A DNA stretch of 64,000 bases from Drosophila persimilis (lineage: Eukaryota > Arthropoda > Insecta > Diptera > Drosophilidae). The position numbers and the translations under genes were made by a program. Position 1 is the first letter of the stretch, and the number at the start of each line of letters is the position of its first letter. Location: the NCBI RefSeq assembly GCF_003286085.1, contig NW_020825353.1, positions 310,001 to 374,000 on the forward strand, given 5' to 3'. A model generated the notes under the pieces. The model did no database searches and was not told the DNA's origin. It saw nothing but the letters and a program-made list of their open reading frames with translations. Below are positions 12,001-24,249 of the stretch, piece after piece.

Positions 12001-13890
12001 ATGGGAATCCGTTCTAATCAATTGATGGACATTCCTTTCTCACCTCATAATCAATCGATCGATGCTGGGGGAGCGGGGGTTGGGGGGAAACAACAGCATA
12101 ACTATTATCTTAATCAATGCATTTTGTACCAGTTTAAATATTAACTATTTATATAAATCAATGGCGCTAATGGCGCCCGCTGAATGGCGGACGCAGACAA
12201 ACGGCAAACAATTTGCCATTCCATTTAATCAAACAACATGGAAGAGAAAAACTAGCACAAACACACACACACATACACACACAGAGCACTGATTGGAAAA
12301 ACACAGTGGGAAAATGCCGACTAAAGGCGAGGATATTGCGCAAGCGCAGCCGCAGCCGCAGCCGCCGTCGAGGCTCTGTCGATGTGAAAAGTAAATTAAT
12401 TTGATTTGAACGGAGAGGTGAGGTGAGGAGAGGGGAGAGGGGAGCTGATGGAAAGGCAAAGGCACTCCACTCGATGGCTATGTCGCTGCAAGGAACGTAT
12501 TCATTCGATTATGCAAGCAAGAAATGGGTTTAGGCCAGCGGCAAGTGACAATCGAATGGATGGATGGATGGATGGATAGATGTTTATAGGCCAAGTTACA
12601 GGACTAAAGAAAAACACCCACATGATGCTATGGCCAACGCCCTCCTGCTGCTGCTGCTGCACCCCACCCTGTTTTTTTTCCATTTGTGGTGCCGCACCTC
12701 GAGGCGGGTGAAAGTTCCCCACCCCGCCCAGCCCCGGCCCCGCCGCCACACTGTGGGTGTGTGACGCAACCGAAATTCTACAAACGCATTTGAAATGAAA
12801 TTGTTTTAATGTTTAATTAATGGCACACGATCGACGAAAAATTGAGTGAAAATCGGGCAACGTTGCCAAATTTCACTGGGCAACCTTCACGAAAAGACAA
12901 CTCTATAAATTGGTAAAGCAGTGGAGGAGCACAGAAATTAATATAATCGCTTCACATAAAACATTGAAACCAAATTACGTACAAATACTCGTAAAACCGT
13001 TTTGCAATGCCACGGAAGAAGCGACCAAAAAAAAAAAAAACACAAACACAAACAAAACAAGCAACCGAAAACGTAAATTTTCAACAACAATTTAACGCTC
13101 ATTTAAGCCGCAACCGAATTGTGTCTCGGAACTGGGTTTCATTATGTAATTGATGTTAATTTTTGGACAGACCAAGAGCGCAGGAGGCGGAGGCGGAGGC
13201 GGAGGGTCGCACAGGGTACAGTGACTTCTCTCTCTCTCTCGCTCTCGCTCGCTCTCTATCTCTGGCTGAACTTCACATGCAAATTGGCAAACATTTCTAT
13301 GGGTTTTCTATGCGCGGCGAGGAGTGGCGGGAGAGCTTGGTTTACTTAACATTCAAATCTGCCGTCGATGATTGCGTTTGGGGGCGTGATTGGCAGCTAA
13401 CTCGGCCACACGGCAGCCTCTTTTGATGTCTCTTTTTGCCACGGTTTTTGCTGTCTTTCGCTGCGTGCGAAAATAAAATCAAAAGTGGAGCGCGCCGCAC
13501 CGCAGCGCAGCGCAGTTTGTGTTTCTCTGTTGTCTGTTTGGAATCTGTTGTATTGACAAACGGTATGGTATTGAAAAGTGTTGCAAATTGCCCACAAAAG
13601 ATAGTTACAGGCAGAGGCAGAGAGAGAGAGAGACGCGGTATATTATATCATAACTCTGTGTTTTTTGTTTTGTCCGCTGAGGAGGAAGTGGCTGCTGGCC
13701 ATATTTGTGTCAGCGGTAAACGCTAACGATCTCCTAACGAATGGGGCAGGCCAGACGATAATTTAAAACCAAATCACTTGAAATTGTCAACCATATCGCG
13801 CTCTTTATGGCTAATGAGTTAATGGATTTGTTTTTGGCGCTCCTCCCACCCTCTCTCTCTCTCCCTCACCGAAGTTCAGTGTTTCCATTC

Positions 13891-14236
13891 AGAGACACGC
13901 GCAATTCCTCTCTCAGCAGTAACCGTTGCTCTCTCGTCTTCTTGCAGTTTTGCTTGCACATTTCCTTATCTCTTGATCTGCATTTGATCTAGGAGCTTTG
14001 CTACTCTCAAGCACATACTCCCGCCATGCCTTCTTGCGCTCTTTCAGCAACAACAGCAGTTTCAGAGACCCGCGCAATTCCTCTCTCGGTGACAGCAGCA
14101 GCCACAGCAATAACCGTTGCTCTCTCGTGTTCTTGCTTGCACATTTCCTTATCTCTTGATCTGCATTTGATCTAGGAGTTTTGCTACTCTCACGCAATAC
14201 ACGCACACACTCCCGCTCTCTCAGCAACAACAGCAT
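13891..14236. repeat. Two-copy tandem duplication, about 173-bp unit
   Basis: Copy 1 begins about 13891 and copy 2 about 14064. Both start with AGAGAC(A/C)CGCGCAATTCC, continue through a shared stretch ending GATCTAGGAG(C/T)TTTGCTACT, and finish with CAGCAACAACAGCA. Copy 2 carries an extra CAG-rich insert near 14091-14110. The copies are CT-rich and differ at few sites, so the duplication is fairly recent. It lies about 330 bp upstream of the first visible Cip4 exon. Confidence 0.85.
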
Positions 14237-14562
14237 TAGATGAATGGGAAACAGTCCCGCGCAGACAAGACGACTACTCTCTCGCTCTCGCTCCCGGGCC
14301 GGGCCTCGCTCTCAGCAAATGCTGCGTACATACATACGTATATGGCCGATCTTTATCCATAAAATCCATTTGCTGTTTGTTTGCTACGCAGTTTCTTTCT
14401 TAAGTGATTGAAAAATTGAGATTAATTTCATATTATTTCGCATTTGTTTTTGGCTCAACGTCAAAAGGCATTAAGTGGTATTTTTCCCATTCCTCCACTC
14501 GAGATATCCATCCAACTGTTCTAATTCTCTAATCCATTTCTGTTCATTTCTTCTATTTTCAG

Positions 14563-17500
14563 GATCAAAACGAGAATCTGGGTATACACACAAACAGAGG
14601 CATCGATGCCCTGGACAAGTTTGCCAATTTTCTGCGCGATCGAGTGACCATAGAAACGGAATATGCCGGCAAATTGAGGTGAGCCATTAACCCATTAAAG
14701 ATTTTTCCTAATTTGTGTTTTTTATACCCGATACTCAAAATGAGTATTGGGGTATATTAGATTTGTGGTAAAAGTGGATGTGTGTAACGTCCAGAAGGAA
14801 TCGTTTCCGACCCTATAAAGTATATATATTCTTGATCAGCATCAATAGCCGAGTCGATTGAGCCCTGTCTGTCTGTCCGTCCGTCCGTCTGTCCGTCTGT
14901 CCGTCTGTCCGTCCCCTTCAGCGCCTAATGCTCAAAGACTATAAGAGCTAGAGCAACGATGTTTTGGATCCAGACTTCTGTGATATGTCACTGCTACCAA
15001 AATATTTCAAAACTTTGCCCCGCCCACTTCCGCCCCCTCAAAGGGCGAAAATCTGTGGCATCCACAATTTTAAAGATACGAGAAAACCAAAAACGCAGAA
15101 TCGTAGAGAATGACCATATCTTTTATGCTGCAGAATCTGAATTGGATCGTATTATAATTATAGCCAGCATCAAGAAAACAATTTCATTTTTTCTCGCCCT
15201 GTCTCTCTCTAACACACACGTAGCATAGGCGGCTTTGCTTAGAGTAAAACATTAGCGCCTAGATCTCAGAGACTATAAAAGCTAGAGCAACCAAATTTGG
15301 TATCCACACTCCTAATATATCGGACCGAGACGAGTTTGTTTCAAAATTTCGCCACACCCCCTTCCGCCCCCGCAAAGGATGCAGATCTGGGGATATTCAT
15401 AAATCTCAGAGACTATTAAGGCTAGAGTAACCAAATTTCGTATCCGCACTCCTGTTAGATCTCACTATAAAACGTATATCTCAAAATTTCGCCCCACCCC
15501 CTTCCGCCCACACAAAGGACGAAAATCTGTTGCATCCACAATATTGCAAAATCGAGTAAACTAAAAACGCAGAATCATAGACAATGACCATATCTATCCG
15601 GTTGCCGAATCTGGATCAGATCGGATCATTTTTGTAGCCAAAAGCAAGAAATCAATTTTTAGTGGCTACGCAGCGCCCGACGTCACGCTCAGACTGATTT
15701 TCTGTCTCTCTCGCACGCACTCTTTGTCGTGTCGTTTAATATTAGCGGCGTCTGCCGGAGGAGAGCCATACTGACTTAGTATCGGGTATAACTGTAGAGT
15801 TGCGGTGTCCGCAGCAACTCACAACGTTCCCCCTCGTTTTTTTTTTTTTTTTTTTGTACGGAATTCGGGATCGTAAGTCTTTGATTTGTGGGGATTATTT
15901 TTCAAAGTCTCCAAGCGAACGACGGCGCCTCCATTTATGGCCCCAACAAATAGCCAATTAAACATAAATATTTTGTGTTTAGTTTTTTTGTGTGTGTGTT
16001 TCTGCCACACCGCACCCATTTGTGGCATGCAGCTGCTGTCACAAAGATCTCACCAAACTCCAAGTATCTCTCTGGGGACTTACGGAGTTCTCATTAATGT
16101 AAAAAGCCTCGTGCACACGCTGTACGAATAAGCACAAGGTCGTCCACTCTGCGGCACTTGTGGCAGTGATTGCACTGTACTGTCCACGACGGGTTCCGTT
16201 CCTGAAATCAATTTTCTTGAGGCTTAAAACGTGTCTTTGCCTTTGTCTTTGTCGTTGTCTGTGTCTGTGTCTCTCCCTCCCCCTCTCTGTGAGACCTTCG
16301 TAGAACATAAAAATAAAAAATACAAATAATCGTAAATATCTAAAAGCTAATTGTGTTCATTGTTTGAATGAGTGCTTCATTTACTGCCGGCGCAATTCAA
16401 TTGCCGTTGCTGCAGTAATTCTTTTTTTTTTATGGAAGGAAAAGAATTTTCGAAAGCCGCACCTCCATCATGGGCCGAATGGGCCGACCAACCCCTTGGG
16501 GCGGCTCGGCTCTAAATTGCACAATTGAGTGACACCCTCTGAAAGTGAAGCCAACATGATCTGACCACGACCTGCCCCACGCAATTGACACGCGACGCAA
16601 CTGCCACACCACACCGCCAGGGAGGGGAGTCCCGTCCCCACCGATGGACATGTGGGGGACTTAATGTGATTAGGCTTGAGTTACTCGGACACTGACAAGC
16701 CCCGCCAATTGGCCAACGGTGGAACGGTGGAACGGTGGGGACGGCTGTACTGCTGTTGGCGTGGGTCTTCATAATTGTTTAATTTAAGCAAAGATTATAT
16801 TGCCGGAGTCGCTGACGCTGTCTCTGACGCTGTCGCTGACGCTGTCAAGGTGTTGGAGAGACCACAAGACCGAGGCTGTTGGTTGGTTCGTTGGGAATGC
16901 TATCGGTTTCCCACTGTCTGTCTGTCTGTCCGAGTGTCTGGCAGTTCCCACAGTTCCCCCAATGAGTTGGCTTGATGACTGCCTCCACCACCACCACCAC
17001 CACCGCCACCGCTGGGGTCTAGCGAAGCTCTCCGTTGGCTGGGAGTGAACTGTGGCCCCTGTGTGATATCGCTGGAAGCTACCGTCTTGACGTCGTTTTA
17101 ATGACTTTATCATTACGCGTCTCTAAAGCTCTAGTTGGCGCTTCATCTTCATCTATCTTCATGCCTTTCCCAGCAGCATCCACTGCGATCAACTACCAAC
17201 TAGACCACAAAGCAGACCCCCAATGGAAAATGGGGAAAAACTCTATTAATATGCGGAGCGCAGAGTGAAATCTCCAGCTCCAGCTCCAGCCCAAGCTCCA
17301 TCTCTTGCGTGTGCGATGAAAAGTCTCGTGTTAAATGCAAATGCTTGCTCCTCTTCTTCTACTTGCTGCTGCGATTATATTTTGTATTTCTCTTTCTATC
17401 TTTTTGCATAAACAAACAAAGTTTCACTAATGCCATGATTTTTGGATTTTAATTTTGATTTTCGTTTTTTCGTTTTTCCTTGCAGGCGACTAGTGAAAAA

Positions 17501-20083
17501 TTACCAGCCCAAAAAGAAGGAGGAGGAAGACAATGAGTAAGCACCAGTCCAAAACCGAACCATAAGTATACTTAAGTTGAATGTTTGTTAAATGTCTTGG
17601 AAAATTATCGACAATTGCGGGGCAAGTCTCTCTGTCTCTCTGTCTCTCTCTGACGCTGACTATTGCTCCAATTGTGCGTGTCTGGGGGGCGGCAGGGGGT
17701 GGGGCGCCAAGATTCCCATCAATTTATCGTGTGGTCTGAGAATCTGAGTCTTTAATTACATGCCATGCAAATATGCGTGTAGTATGCGAATAACTGACAT
17801 CATGACCCGCAAATAGATCTGCCTGCCTCAGCGTGGCATGTGTGTAACATGACAATGAAGCCATAGCCAAAGCCATAGCCATAGCCATAGCCAGAGCCAT
17901 AGCCAGAGCCAACTTGAAGTTGACTTTGGTAATGAAATGCCAAGCGCTTGTGCCTTATTCAGTTGTAAAATCCATAAATTTATCCTCCAGCGCCATATAG
18001 AGAGTGCCACAGCGATGACAGAGTGACAGACAGACGGACAAATGTGCGTGGGCGTTCCTTGGCGCGTCACAAAGCGCGTGTCCAACTCTGTCAATCTGAG
18101 AGCTCCATAAATTGCTGCCCCACCACCGAGCGACAGTGCGACAATCGAGCAGAGTAGTAGCTTGCCAGAGGCGCGAATTGTCGTGGGCAGGGAGGGGCCT
18201 ACAGGCCATGGCTGCAGCCACCAAGGGAACCAACCGAACCGATATTCACACGTTCTCTTTATTACAGATTTACATCGATGCAAGCGTTTCGCAATCTGCT
18301 CAAGGAAGTGGGCGACCTGGCGGGACAGCGTGAGGTGGTGTCCGAGAGCCTGCAGCTACAGATCATACAGGGTGTGACGCTGCTCTCCAAGGCGCTGCGC
18401 GAAGATCGCAAGGTAAGGCATCCCATCCCATCCCATCCCCTCCCCTCGATAACACGGATTACGGATTACAATGAATATCTTTACAGAAATGCCTTAGCGA
18501 TGGTGCAATGCTGCAACAGAACCTCACCACACAGCTCTCGTCGCTGGAGCGGGCCAAGCGGAACTACGAGAAGGCCTACAGGGACTCCGAGAAGGCTGTC
18601 GATAACTACAAGAAGGCCGACATGGATCTCAATCTGAGTCGTGCCGAGGTGGAGCGCTACAAGAACATCATGACGTCGAAGATCCAGCAGTCGGACGATG
18701 CCAAGAACGAGTACGCCAATCAGCTGCAGAAGACGAATAATCTGCAGCAACAGCACTTCAGCATCCTGCTGCCCGCCGTCCTGAGTCGCCTGCAGGAGCT
18801 GGACGAGAAGCGCACGCGCGGCATACGCGAGTTCATCATCGGAGCGGCGGAAGTGGAGTCCTCGGTGGCGCCCATCATTGCCCGCTGCATGGAGGGTATT
18901 GTCAAGGCGGGAGAGTCCATCAACGAGAAGGAGGATTCATTCAAAGTCATAGAAAGGTGCTGCCTCCATCAATCGCACGCGTTTCCATATCTAATCAATG
19001 TTCTTCCACAGATACCAATCGGGTTTCGCGCCCCCCACGGACATACCCTTCGAGGATCTGTCCAAACTAGATCCGGACTCTTTGCAGGATCACTACAACA
19101 ATTCCATGTCGAACCACCTGACGATGCGGGGCACGATGAGTGCCAACAAGATCAAGAAACGCGTCGGCATCTTCAACATATTCGGCAGCAACAAGGTGAG
19201 GGGATCCGTGGCCGATTCTCGGATAGGTTGTGGCTGTTGTACCATCGTTTTAGCCTCGTTTCTGCCTGACTCTCTCTCGCTCTCTCTCTCTCTACCTCTA
19301 TCTCTGTCTCTGTCGAGGGGATGGGAGTTTTTTAAGTTTTCAGTTCTTCCACCCACACATGTCCGTTCCTTTCAGTGCACCCAGAGCCTCTTGAGTTGAG
19401 TCGCTTCGTGATATCTTTTATTTAGTTGTTAAGTTTTCTCTATTCATAAGTCGTAGGCCTCTGTTATGGTTTATGTATTGCACGGTGTGTGTGCCTCTCA
19501 TTATAGTTTACTCATCCAGTGTTTTATCTCTTTTCCGTTCTATCCTGAATCTTGAATCTTGAATCTCGAATCTCGAATCGATTACCATTTACCACTTTAA
19601 TTTCCGCCTGGACGATGGTTCTGTGTCTCTGCTGTAAGTACCAAGAGTCCAGTCCTCCAGGCCGTTCCGCCATCCTCGTGTTCGTTTCGTGTCATCCCCC
19701 CACTCCACACTGATCCACCGATCCACTAATCCACCATATACTCGCTATACATATCCTCCGCTGCATACATGTCTCCCCCATTGATTGTTCTTTCCCCGTT
19801 TGCATATGACTTGCCATCCGATGTCCATGTTTTCTGTCTGTTTCGTTATTTTCTTGCTAATATTTTTGTGTGTGCCATCGCTTTGCTTTTAAGTTGTTCC
19901 CCGCCCCCCTCTGCGCACCCCACTCCCCAAATGAAAAGTCCCCCCCACAAAAAAACCAAAGGCTTCTTCGATAACACTCTGCAAAACAAAACAAAACAAA
20001 AGAAAAATATGAATTGTATTAACTCTTGATTTCTATTTTCGTTGCTGCCATTCGATCTTAAAACCGAATCCAAAATGCTTTTA

Positions 20084-20120
<37 letters not shown>

Positions 20121-20458
20121 CACAAACACTCAAATTTCAATGTAAATGTGATTAAATGAATATGAATACTATGAATACTAAATCAATTCGCTGCCAATAG
20201 CAACGGCAGATAATTGAAGCCTGTATCACGATGAAGGTATGATGAATCTTTCAGCTCTAACTACCCCTAACTAAACTAAACTAAACTAAACTAAATAACT
20301 AGCCCTAAACCAACTAGACTACATAAGTTACTAGTTCTAACTAAGCCTAGCCGTAACTAGCCCACCATTTGCTACCCATTTGATTGCTCTTAATTACAAC
20401 ACTCGTATCTGTATCTACTACTCCACGCTATCAACTAATCACAACCAAGCTAACCAAT

Positions 20459-20491
<33 letters not shown>

Positions 20492-22585
20492 TCGACTATC
20501 GATTATCGTTCGTTTACCATTAATTAACAATAATTATAGCAGTCTGTCTCTGAGCAAAACTTTCACTTTAAACGATCGGCATATTCTAAGTTCGAGCTCT
20601 AAAAATAACCAATAACCAGTCGGAATCTTTAAGAAAAGTCTCTTAGCCAACTCTTAGCACACTCACACATTATCCTCATATTGCCCTTTCATTTTTTAGA
20701 GTAATTTTGTTTGTATTATTGTTCTCTGCTGAGAAATTCCCTTGCATGATTTGAATTGAATGCTCCCCCTCTACCCCCTCCCCCCTCCCCGCCCTTGTGT
20801 TCGATTTGATTTGCTTAATTTATTTATATATTTCTGTTGATGTGGAAACAGGTTTGATTGATTCCATTCCATTCCCCCAAAAAGCAAAAGCAGGCCATTG
20901 GGTTAGCTCTTACCTATGTATGTATTTTATTGCATTTGTTTTTCTTTATCTTGTTCTTTATTTTGTTTTGTTTCTTATCTGTTGGTTGATCTTCTTCTGT
21001 TTTACTCACTGCGTGCTACTACTTTTGTTGTTGTCGTTATTGTCTTGTGGATGTCTTCATTCATTTATACATACATATCTATATCCCGATCGATCTGTGA
21101 TCTGAACCTTGTTGCCTTGACTAATCGTGTGATTTGATCGTCATTAGAACTCGCTAACGGCGGACGGACAAAAGGAGGACTTCAGCGATCTGCCACCGAA
21201 TCAGCAAAGAAAGAAGCTCCAGGCGAAGATCGCGGAGCTGCAGCAGAAGATCGCACAGGAGACGAATGCCCGGGATGGCCTGATGAAGATGAAAATCGTC
21301 TATGAGGCGAACTCGTCGCTGGGCAACCCCATGACCGTTGAGGGGCAGCTGAACGAGTCGGAGCACAAGCTGGAAAAGCTAAAAATCGATCTGAAAAAGT
21401 ATCAGGGCTACTTCGAGAGGGCCAATCAGGCGCAGGTGGCCAACAATAGTCCGCAGGCGAATCGAAATCAATTACAGAACGGACACCGAACATCGAGGTG
21501 AGCTAAGGCTGGATGAACGATGGATGGACCATAGATCGCACAGATGCAATGGTCGACTAATCGTGATCTTCATTATTTTTCTGAACCCCCAGACATTCCA
21601 ATGGCAGCGCCGATGATCATCACGACGAGGGCGATGACCAGCCTGACGATGCTGGCAGCTTAAGCAGGTCAGGTTCTGAGGATAATGTGGCGCAAATACA
21701 AAATGGGCATAATAATAACAATAACGGGTACACTCATAAGTCTACGTTCAATGTTTATACATATACTATATATCTCACCCACCACACATACATACACACA
21801 CATACATTAGCATCGTAGCGTTTATAATTTGGCATCGCATCCCACTCTGTACATTGCCCATGGCACTTCTTGGTTTCGGCTCCCCCTTTTTTTCGTTTTA
21901 TCATTTTACACGAAAAATTACACTGAAATGAAATAACATCCAGAAAGAGCCCACAAAAATATGCCACAATAGTATGCCAGCGAAACAAAATTTAAATATG
22001 AATCTGTTCTGTTCTGCTCTGTTTTTTTTTGTTTTATAATTTGTATTCTAAAATCTGATTGATTGATTTTGTTTTACTTTTCGATTCTTGATTGCCTTAC
22101 ACCGAACATTACAACACTTAATAATGTGGAAATTGCAACTTCTTCAAATATTTCGTTTCATTTTGCCTTTTCCATGGTGAAATCCAGCAGTTCGGCAAGT
22201 CCCGAGAGTGGCCTGGGCACCTCGCACACATCCCTGCCCGGCTCTGGACAGGGCAGCGCCAACGAGAATGCCATTGGCGAGGATGCGTACTTTGAGACGG
22301 AAGTGGAGCCCCTGCAGCCACTGGGCACATGTCGAGCCCTGTATCCCTTTGAAGGTGAGTAGTGATTGACTGACTAACTGATTGATTGGAACCCTAATCC
22401 TCTTGGTGTCTTCTTGAACAGCCTCCAGCGAAGGAAGCATACCCATGAACGAGGGCGAGGAGCTGCAGGTGATTGAGATCGATCAGGGCGATGGCTGGAC
22501 GCGAGTGAGGCGTGCTAACGATTCCAATGGCTGGGACGAGGGCTTTGTGCCCACGAGTTACATCGAGTGCACGCTCTACGCTTAG
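14563..22585 (+). CDS. Cip4: Cip4 (Cdc42-interacting protein 4 / Toca-1 type F-BAR-HR1-SH3 adaptor), 3' nine coding exons
   Basis: Coding exons: 14563-14678, 17486-17536, 18268-18412, 18487-18956, 19012-19195, 21148-21497, 21593-21667 (or to 21727), 22188-22354 and 22422-22585. All junctions are GT-AG and the phases join without a break, giving 573 residues before TAG; a short N-terminal exon lies outside the visible sequence. Residues 1-322 are a helical F-BAR domain, which bends membranes. The 21148-21497 exon encodes an HR1 coiled coil, the Cdc42-GTP binding type. An acidic linker follows, and the last 60 residues are an SH3 domain (ALYPF, DGWTRV, GFVPTSY), the type that binds WASp/Dia-class actin regulators. 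In Drosophila, Cip4 acts at the cell cortex in cadherin endocytosis, wing-hair formation and synapse growth. Two in-phase donors after SLS suggest isoforms with or without 20 residues. Identification is strong; exon edges are deduced by eye. Confidence 0.93.
14722..15837 (+). mobile_element. DINE-1/INE-1-like (Helentron-associated) element in a Cip4 intron
   Basis: The element opens with TTATACCCGATACT (14722-14735), and the exact inverse AGTATCGGGTATAA sits at 15778-15791. A short hairpin (GAGTTGCGG...GCAACTC, 15797-15820) and a T-rich end follow. The start matches what I recall of INE-1: GTATATTAGATT, a CCGACCCTATAAAGTATATATATTC-like block (here about 14808-14832), a GAGTCGATTGAGCCC block, then a TGTC/CGTC microsatellite (14864-14915). 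Inside are three diverged copies of a 110-140 bp unit (about 14931, 15264 and 15404), each with CTCA(A/G)AGACTAT and CGCCC(A/C)C motifs. There is no open reading frame, so it is non-autonomous. It lies between the first two visible Cip4 exons and should be removed by splicing. Confidence 0.8.
15838..17485 (+). other. Rest of the Cip4 intron between the first two visible exons
   Basis: The stretch downstream of the DINE-like element has poly-T, CT and GCTGTC-type short repeats (for example GACGCTGTC units at 16812-16848) but no exon that I can support. The intron ends in a T-rich tract and TTGCAG at 17485. Confidence 0.6.
17537..18267 (+). other. Cip4 intron with GCCATA/GCCAGA hexamer repeat
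   Basis: A non-coding intron with donor GTAAGC and acceptor ATTACAG. At 17861-17911 there is an AGCCAT/AGCCAG hexamer run. Its minus-strand frame gives a methionine-alanine-leucine repeat that is an artefact of the hexamer. Confidence 0.7.
20089..20117 (+). repeat. CA dinucleotide microsatellite
   Basis: A near-pure CA run of about 29 bases in a Cip4 intron. Confidence 0.85.
20258..20520 (+). repeat. CTAA/CTAG-rich degenerate repeat field
   Basis: An ACTAA pentamer run (about 20262-20297) is followed by many CTAGCC, CTAACC and ACTAG words, including four consecutive CACTAGC heptamers (20461-20489). It lies in an intron. CTAAC resembles the Drosophila branch-point consensus, so the field is unusually dense in potential branch points. 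Confidence 0.7.
21668..22187 (+). other. Cip4 intron with competing 5' splice sites
   Basis: The donor may be GTCAGG at 21668 or GTACAC at 21728. Both leave the exon in phase 2 and join correctly to the exon at 22188. The intron is AT-rich with CATA repeats (21785-21807) and has no other coding signal. Confidence 0.6.
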
Positions 22586-24187
22586 GCTTAAGAACTTATG
22601 GGCGGGCAATCAGCCAGGCGGTTTTAAATGTTAACTACTCAGCAACATTTGCATATGTTCCATTCATTTTGTGTACTTTTGTCATAACTTTGCGTTCTGT
22701 CGGACAGCCATAACACAACCAGTACACCAATGCACCCATACACCAATTCTCGCACACACACACACACACAAGCTGCGCACAACCATGTACATTTTGACTT
22801 AAGCTAAGTTCGACTCCCATTAACTCTCGGTTGCTTTGTATATTTACTTTTGATTTGAAACGTCAATGAATGTCAATGATCTTATGGTAGTGCAAGCTAT
22901 ATCATACTATACCATACTATAGTCATATGCACCTACGAGCAGACCTCACCTAATTGTAAGCACCGCGACGTAACGTAACGTTTCCCTCTTCACTGAAACA
23001 ATCATGATTACACCTATTTATATACATATATGAAATCAGATTTATATGGCACTTGAATATGTGAGAACATGAAAAACCAAATTGAAACTTGACTCGAAAA
23101 TAGGATTGTGAACCCGTTTGAATCACGTATGAATCACGTATGAATCACGTATGTTTGGAATGCGTTCATGATATATATATTTTCATTCACGGCCTTGGCC
23201 TAGGGAGCATCTGCCGCTCTTCGCACTGACCAAGAAGAGGGGCAGAGTGCGTGTCTGTTGAATTGTAGCACTAAAACTTTGGTAAATATGCAAAGATCAG
23301 AATGGGAGATAAAGAGAGAGTCCCCCACCCCCCTTCCACAGAACATCGACCACACCAGAACACCAAAACCATTCAGACAAACACACATGGATAGGTATAG
23401 CAACAGTTATGGCAATCCTGCATGACATGCGGCATATGCAATGCGTAGGCGTAGGCGTAGGCGAAGGCGAAGAACGCGCTAGCTTGTTTATATAAATAGC
23501 AACAATTGTACATTTTACTTTACACACTCTATGCATAATGGCTAATTTTAGTTTGAATATAACTTTGTATTGCCTAATTTTAGTTTGAAGATAACTTGTA
23601 TTGCTCTTTGCCTTGTACATTTTCACACATTATGCTTAATCCTATGCGCATCGAAGGAAGCGAGAGCGAGAACCAGATTGATTTGAATAATGCAGCAAGT
23701 AATTATGTTTTAGGGACTCCTAGACGTTTAAGTTCACAACATTTAAGGCTTAAGTCAAAAGCAAAGCCGGGCGGCGCTGCATTTCTTATGTCCAACGCCA
23801 CTTTGCAATACATTTATTTATAATTTACAGAAAAAGTACTACCGTCTAATGGTAAACCACAATCAAAAACAAAAGCAACGGCAAAAGGCAACAGACAACA
23901 GGCCGACCAGGCAGAGTGAATTAGATTTTTAGTTAGGTATTCAACAGCCTTTTCCATGTGTATTTTCTACCTTCATTTCGCATAGACTTAAGTGTGCATA
24001 CCACTGAAACGGATGAATTGTGTTCCAAACAATTCCAAAATTCTTAAATTTATCTAATTCTAAATTCGAACCGAAACAGGCACATACGTATTGCGTGAAA
24101 ATTAAAATGAATATTGAGTTTAAGTGACAAAATACGGTATAATATCTATGTGAGCATTGTCAGCATAATAAAAATAACTCAAATAAA
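22586..24187 (+). other. Probable Cip4 3' untranslated region with poly(A) signals
   Basis: AT-rich sequence follows the TAG stop, with a second in-frame TAA one codon later. AATAAA signals occur at 24167-24172 and 24182-24187, just before the repeat-rich flank, which would give a 3' UTR of about 1.6 kb. A triple 12-base repeat TGAATCACGTAT starts at 23118. A 75-codon frame at 23596-23823 is noted separately. Confidence 0.6.
24167..24187 (+). terminator. Polyadenylation signals of Cip4
   Basis: Two AATAAA hexamers lie 15 bases apart, and TG-rich sequence (TTGTTGCTGGTGT) follows, as expected for a cleavage downstream element. Confidence 0.6.
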
Positions 24188-24249
24188 TTGTTGCTGGTGT
24201 ACATTTTTACATTTTATGAAGCACTGGCAAAAGGTGCGGCCAGATCGGG

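Larger units (their letters stand above)
1..14562 (+). other. Long non-coding stretch, probably the first intron of Cip4
   Basis: I see no convincing coding exon here on either strand. The open frames run through low-complexity runs (CT/GA, CAG, poly-G, poly-A) and overlap each other in several frames. The first Cip4 exon visible in the window begins inside the F-BAR domain, so the exon with the initiator methionine must lie further upstream. I searched for a short exon encoding the usual F-BAR start and found none. A ratchet-type splice site at 1466|1467 on the same strand supports reading this as one long intron. It could instead contain alternative promoters: there are TATA-like and CT-rich patches, for example near 5390 and 13.9-14.3 kb, but none is compelling. 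Confidence 0.6.
19196..21147 (+). other. Long Cip4 intron between the F-BAR and HR1 exons
   Basis: Non-coding. It contains a CT microsatellite (about 19268-19310), a CA microsatellite (20089-20117) and an unusual CTAA-rich stretch (20250-20520). A small lysine-rich frame near 19930-20028 could be an alternative exon, but its splice sites are not convincing. The acceptor is CATTAG at 21147. Confidence 0.65.
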
